NCBI GenBank assembly: GCA_023663915.1
Contig: JAMPGN010000075.1
Span: 1 to 16,907, forward strand
DNA from: Eubacterium sp.
Lineage (GTDB): Bacteria; Bacillota_A; Clostridia; Lachnospirales; Lachnospiraceae
DNA: 16,907 nucleotides
Reading direction: 5' to 3'
The notes under the pieces are model-generated. The model had not been told where the DNA came from. It was given only the letters and a program-made list of their open reading frames with translations, and made no database searches. Below are positions 14,823 to 16,907 of the stretch, piece by piece. The position numbers and the translations under genes are program-made. Each line of letters opens with the position of its first letter. The first letter of the stretch is position 1.

Positions 14823-16046
14823 TTAACTCCTATAATCTGCATTAATCTTCACATAATCGTAACTTAAGTCGCATCCCCACGCCGTCGCCTCGGCATCTCC
14901 CATGTGCATATCCACAAGCACTCTGACTTCTGGGGAGGCAAGCACTTTCGAGGCTTCTTCCTCGCTGTAATCCGCCGCCACGCCGTCCTTGAAGATCAGA
15001 ATGCTCTTTTCCTCATTTTCAAAATACAGCTCGATCTGATCGGGGTCAAATTTCACACCGGAGTAGCCCAGCGCACACAAAAATCTCCCGAAGTTCGCAT
15101 CATGCCCGTAGATCGCCGCCTTACAAAGACTGGAACAAATCACCGAACGGCTCAAAAGCCGCGCCGCCTGCTTCGTCCCTGCATGAATCACTTTGACCTC
15201 AAATAACGCCGTGGCGCCCTCGCCGTCTCCCGCCATCATTCTAGCAAGCGTCCTGTCAATATAATGTAATGCTTCCTTAAATTTATCATACTCTTCGTTC
15301 TTCGTCGTAATCTCCGCATTACCCGCCATGCCGTTGGCAAGCACGATGAGCGTATCGTTGGTGGACGTATCGCCGTCCACGGAAATCATGTTGAAAGTAT
15401 CGATCACGTCTTCGCGCAACGCTTCCTGTAACAGTTCCTTGGAAATCGCGACATCTGTCGTCACAAAACCAAGCATCGTACACATATCGGGGTGAATCAT
15501 GCCGGAACCCTTGCACATACCGCCCAGAGTTACCGTCCTGCCGCCTAACTCGATCTGTACTGCCGCCTGTTTGGATACCGTATCCGTGGTCATAATCGCC
15601 TCCGCCGCAAGCGTCCCTGCCTCGATCGTATCGCTCTTATTCTCCACAAGCTGTTCCACGCCCGAAAGAAGCCTGTCCATCGGAATCTGACTGCCGATAA
15701 CCCCGGTAGACGCCACAAGCACTGCGTCCGCCGAAATTCCCAAAAGTTCCGCCGCCTTATCCGCTGTCTGTCTGCAGCATTCATATCCCTGTCTGCCCGT
15801 AGCGGCATTGGCAATGCCCGAATTGGCAATCACCACCTGCACATACGGCGAGTGTGCCACCACTTCTTTATCCCACATAACCGGAGCCGCTTTCACCACA
15901 TTGCTCGTGAAAACACCGGCTGCCTTGCACGGTGTCCTGCTGTACACCATCGCCATATCTTTTCTGCCTTGATATTTGACCGCTGCCGGAACACCAGCCG
16001 CCTCAAATCCCTGTGCTGCAGTCACACCGCCCTCTATAACCTTCAT
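14823..16046 (-). CDS. argJ: Bifunctional ornithine acetyltransferase / N-acetylglutamate synthase
   Basis: A 407-residue ArgJ that recycles the acetyl group from N-acetylornithine to glutamate and may also use acetyl-CoA. It is made as a precursor that cleaves itself before a catalytic threonine. The site is visible as KGSGMIHPDMCTMLGF, with T190 as nucleophile and Cys 189, instead of the common Ala, before the cut. Other family marks are VIANSGIANAATG (72-84), VASTGVIGSQIPMD (111-124), SVDGDTSTNDT (222-232) and GHDANFGR in the C-terminal half. ATG 16046 has GGAGGG six bases upstream. A promoter lies just before it (16079-16107). argC, which usually leads this cluster, is not in the window upstream. 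Two-function activity is inferred, since some ArgJ proteins are monofunctional. Confidence 0.95.
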   Translation of the reverse strand: MKVIEGGVTAAQGFEAAGVPAAVKYQGRKDMAMVYSRTPCKAAGVFTSNVVKAAPVMWDKEVVAHSPYVQVVIANSGIANAATGRQGYECCRQTADKAAELLGISADAVLVASTGVIGSQIPMDRLLSGVEQLVENKSDTIEAGTLAAEAIMTTDTVSKQAAVQIELGGRTVTLGGMCKGSGMIHPDMCTMLGFVTTDVAISKELLQEALREDVIDTFNMISVDGDTSTNDTLIVLANGMAGNAEITTKNEEYDKFKEALHYIDRTLARMMAGDGEGATALFEVKVIHAGTKQAARLLSRSVICSSLCKAAIYGHDANFGRFLCALGYSGVKFDPDQIELYFENEEKSILIFKDGVAADYSEEEASKVLASPEVRVLVDMHMGDAEATAWGCDLSYDYVKINADYRS

Positions 16047-16078
16047 CGTAACCCTCCGTTTCTTTCACATGCCTTCTC

Positions 16079-16107
16079 ATTCTAATACATTTATTCCTCG
16101 TTGAAAA
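16079..16107 (-). promoter_or_regulatory. Promoter of the arg cluster
   Basis: TTTTCA (16107-16102) and TAGAAT (16084-16079) are 17 bases apart. Predicted +1 is near 16072, giving a 26-base leader that contains the GGAGGG of argJ. The AT-rich surroundings contain TGA/TCA half-sites but no ArgR box I would call with confidence. Confidence 0.5.
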
Positions 16108-16124
16108 GTCATATTTTGTAGAAT

Positions 16125-16907
16125 TTACTCAGCTTCGTCTACCAAATCGATCTCCGGTATCTCCACATTGATCTCCGTATCAGCCGCCATCTCCATAGGA
16201 TCAGGGTTTTCTCCTTCCTCTTCTTCCTCATCCCACAGCGTATCGTATTCCTTGTGTTTCTTGTCCATATTCATCACTGCCATATTCTTAGCCGCCATAT
16301 AGATTTCCATATTGAAATCCATCAGCTTCTTTTCATCCTGTGCCGGAACCTTGTCACCATTGGAAATCCTTCTGGCAATTTCAAGGCATTTCGCCATCTC
16401 CTCACCGTAATCCTGCATTGCCTCGCCCTGCTGTTTTGCTACTTCCGCATTGGCGATCCCTACTTCCATCTCGATCACCTGATCCCGAAGCTCGATCCGC
16501 TCGTCAATCTGCTCCTTGATCTTATCAATTTTTTCCTGCAATTCCTGTGCGCGCTTCTGATATTCCTCGGACAGATCTAAGATAACCCCACCGTCACCGC
16601 TGACCGCCGTATTCTTCCCATTTTCAGCCAGTTTTGCGTTATTCTCATCCCTTTTTTTCATTAACTCTCTCTGCCTGTTTCTCAAAATATCCAGTTGCGC
16701 TGTGTACGCCTGTCTTGCCTCTTTAATTTTCATATTCTCACTTCCCCTTATGCTTTCCATACATCCATGTATCGCATTCATTGTTCCATCAATATATATC
16801 GGCATATTTCGATCTGCCTGCAAGTCCCGAAAGGCTTCTATTCTTGATTCGGATGTCAAAAGCTCTTTCGATAAACTTTGGCTGGCAGATTGCACAAAAA
16901 GTTCACG
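16125..16907 (-). CDS. Coiled-coil protein of unknown function, 5' end uncertain
   Basis: I do not recognise this gene. The frame is open from stop TAA 16125 to the right edge, so it may extend outside the window. An internal ATG at 16733 has AAGGGG ten bases upstream and would give a complete 202-residue cytosolic protein starting MKIKEARQAYTAQLDILRNR. The 54 or more codons before it could be an N-terminal extension. From 16733, residues 1-130 are mostly charged helix with coiled-coil character (LQEKIDKIKEQIDERIELRD). The middle is rich in Met and Lys (NMAVMNMDKKHKEYD) and the last 40 residues are very acidic. No membrane segment, cysteine pattern or enzymatic motif is seen. It is upstream of the arg promoter and probably unrelated to arginine synthesis. 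Confidence 0.7.
   Translation of the reverse strand, partial: RELFVQSASQSLSKELLTSESRIEAFRDLQADRNMPIYIDGTMNAIHGCMESIRGSENMKIKEARQAYTAQLDILRNRQRELMKKRDENNAKLAENGKNTAVSGDGGVILDLSEEYQKRAQELQEKIDKIKEQIDERIELRDQVIEMEVGIANAEVAKQQGEAMQDYGEEMAKCLEIARRISNGDKVPAQDEKKLMDFNMEIYMAAKNMAVMNMDKKHKEYDTLWDEEEEEGENPDPMEMAADTEINVEIPEIDLVDEAE

Overview
The window reads as chromosomal DNA of a low-to-mid GC, spore-forming Clostridia, most likely a Lachnospiraceae gut anaerobe. This rests on the gene content (a two-domain GerM germination lipoprotein, a WalR/OmpR-type regulator and kinase, ComEA/ComEC, HolA, a ThrH-like phosphatase, a bifunctional ArgJ) and on family-level protein resemblance, not on a database search. 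Every convincing gene is on the minus strand, so transcription runs from the right edge to the left edge. I see no rRNA, tRNA, CRISPR array, transposase or phage gene.

In transcription order (right to left): a coiled-coil protein of unknown function at the right edge (its 5' end may lie outside the window); an arginine cluster argJ-argB-argD with its own promoter and a 26-bp perfect palindrome between argJ and argB; an orphan sugar-type extracellular solute-binding protein with a long acidic insertion, followed by a rho-independent terminator; a YdcZ-type DMT membrane protein with its own promoter; then comEA, a response regulator, a histidine kinase, gerM and comEC, tightly packed and apparently transcribed from a good promoter whose -35 box lies inside the last two codons of ydcZ. 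After comEC comes a 311-bp gap holding what looks like the decayed 3' end of a polysaccharide-deacetylase-like gene. Next is a gene with its own promoter that fuses a CheY-like receiver, a coiled-coil signalling helix and a complete small-alarmone-synthetase (RelA/SpoT, (p)ppGpp synthesis) domain. Then come holA, whose promoter predicts a leaderless mRNA, thrH, and the N-terminal part of a membrane-anchored protein that runs off the left edge.

The most interesting element is the receiver-alarmone synthetase fusion at 2334-3431. It keeps the phosphorylation residues of a receiver and the visible catalytic motifs of a SasB/RelQ-type synthetase, so it could couple a phosphorelay directly to stringent-response nucleotide production. 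It sits between comEC and holA, which are near neighbours in Bacillus. The comE locus is unusual in a second way: comEA and comEC are separated by a two-component system and gerM, and the ComEA-like protein appears to be a lipoprotein carrying an SLBB domain before its helix-hairpin-helix DNA-binding domain. All functions are inferred from motifs and remembered family sequences.
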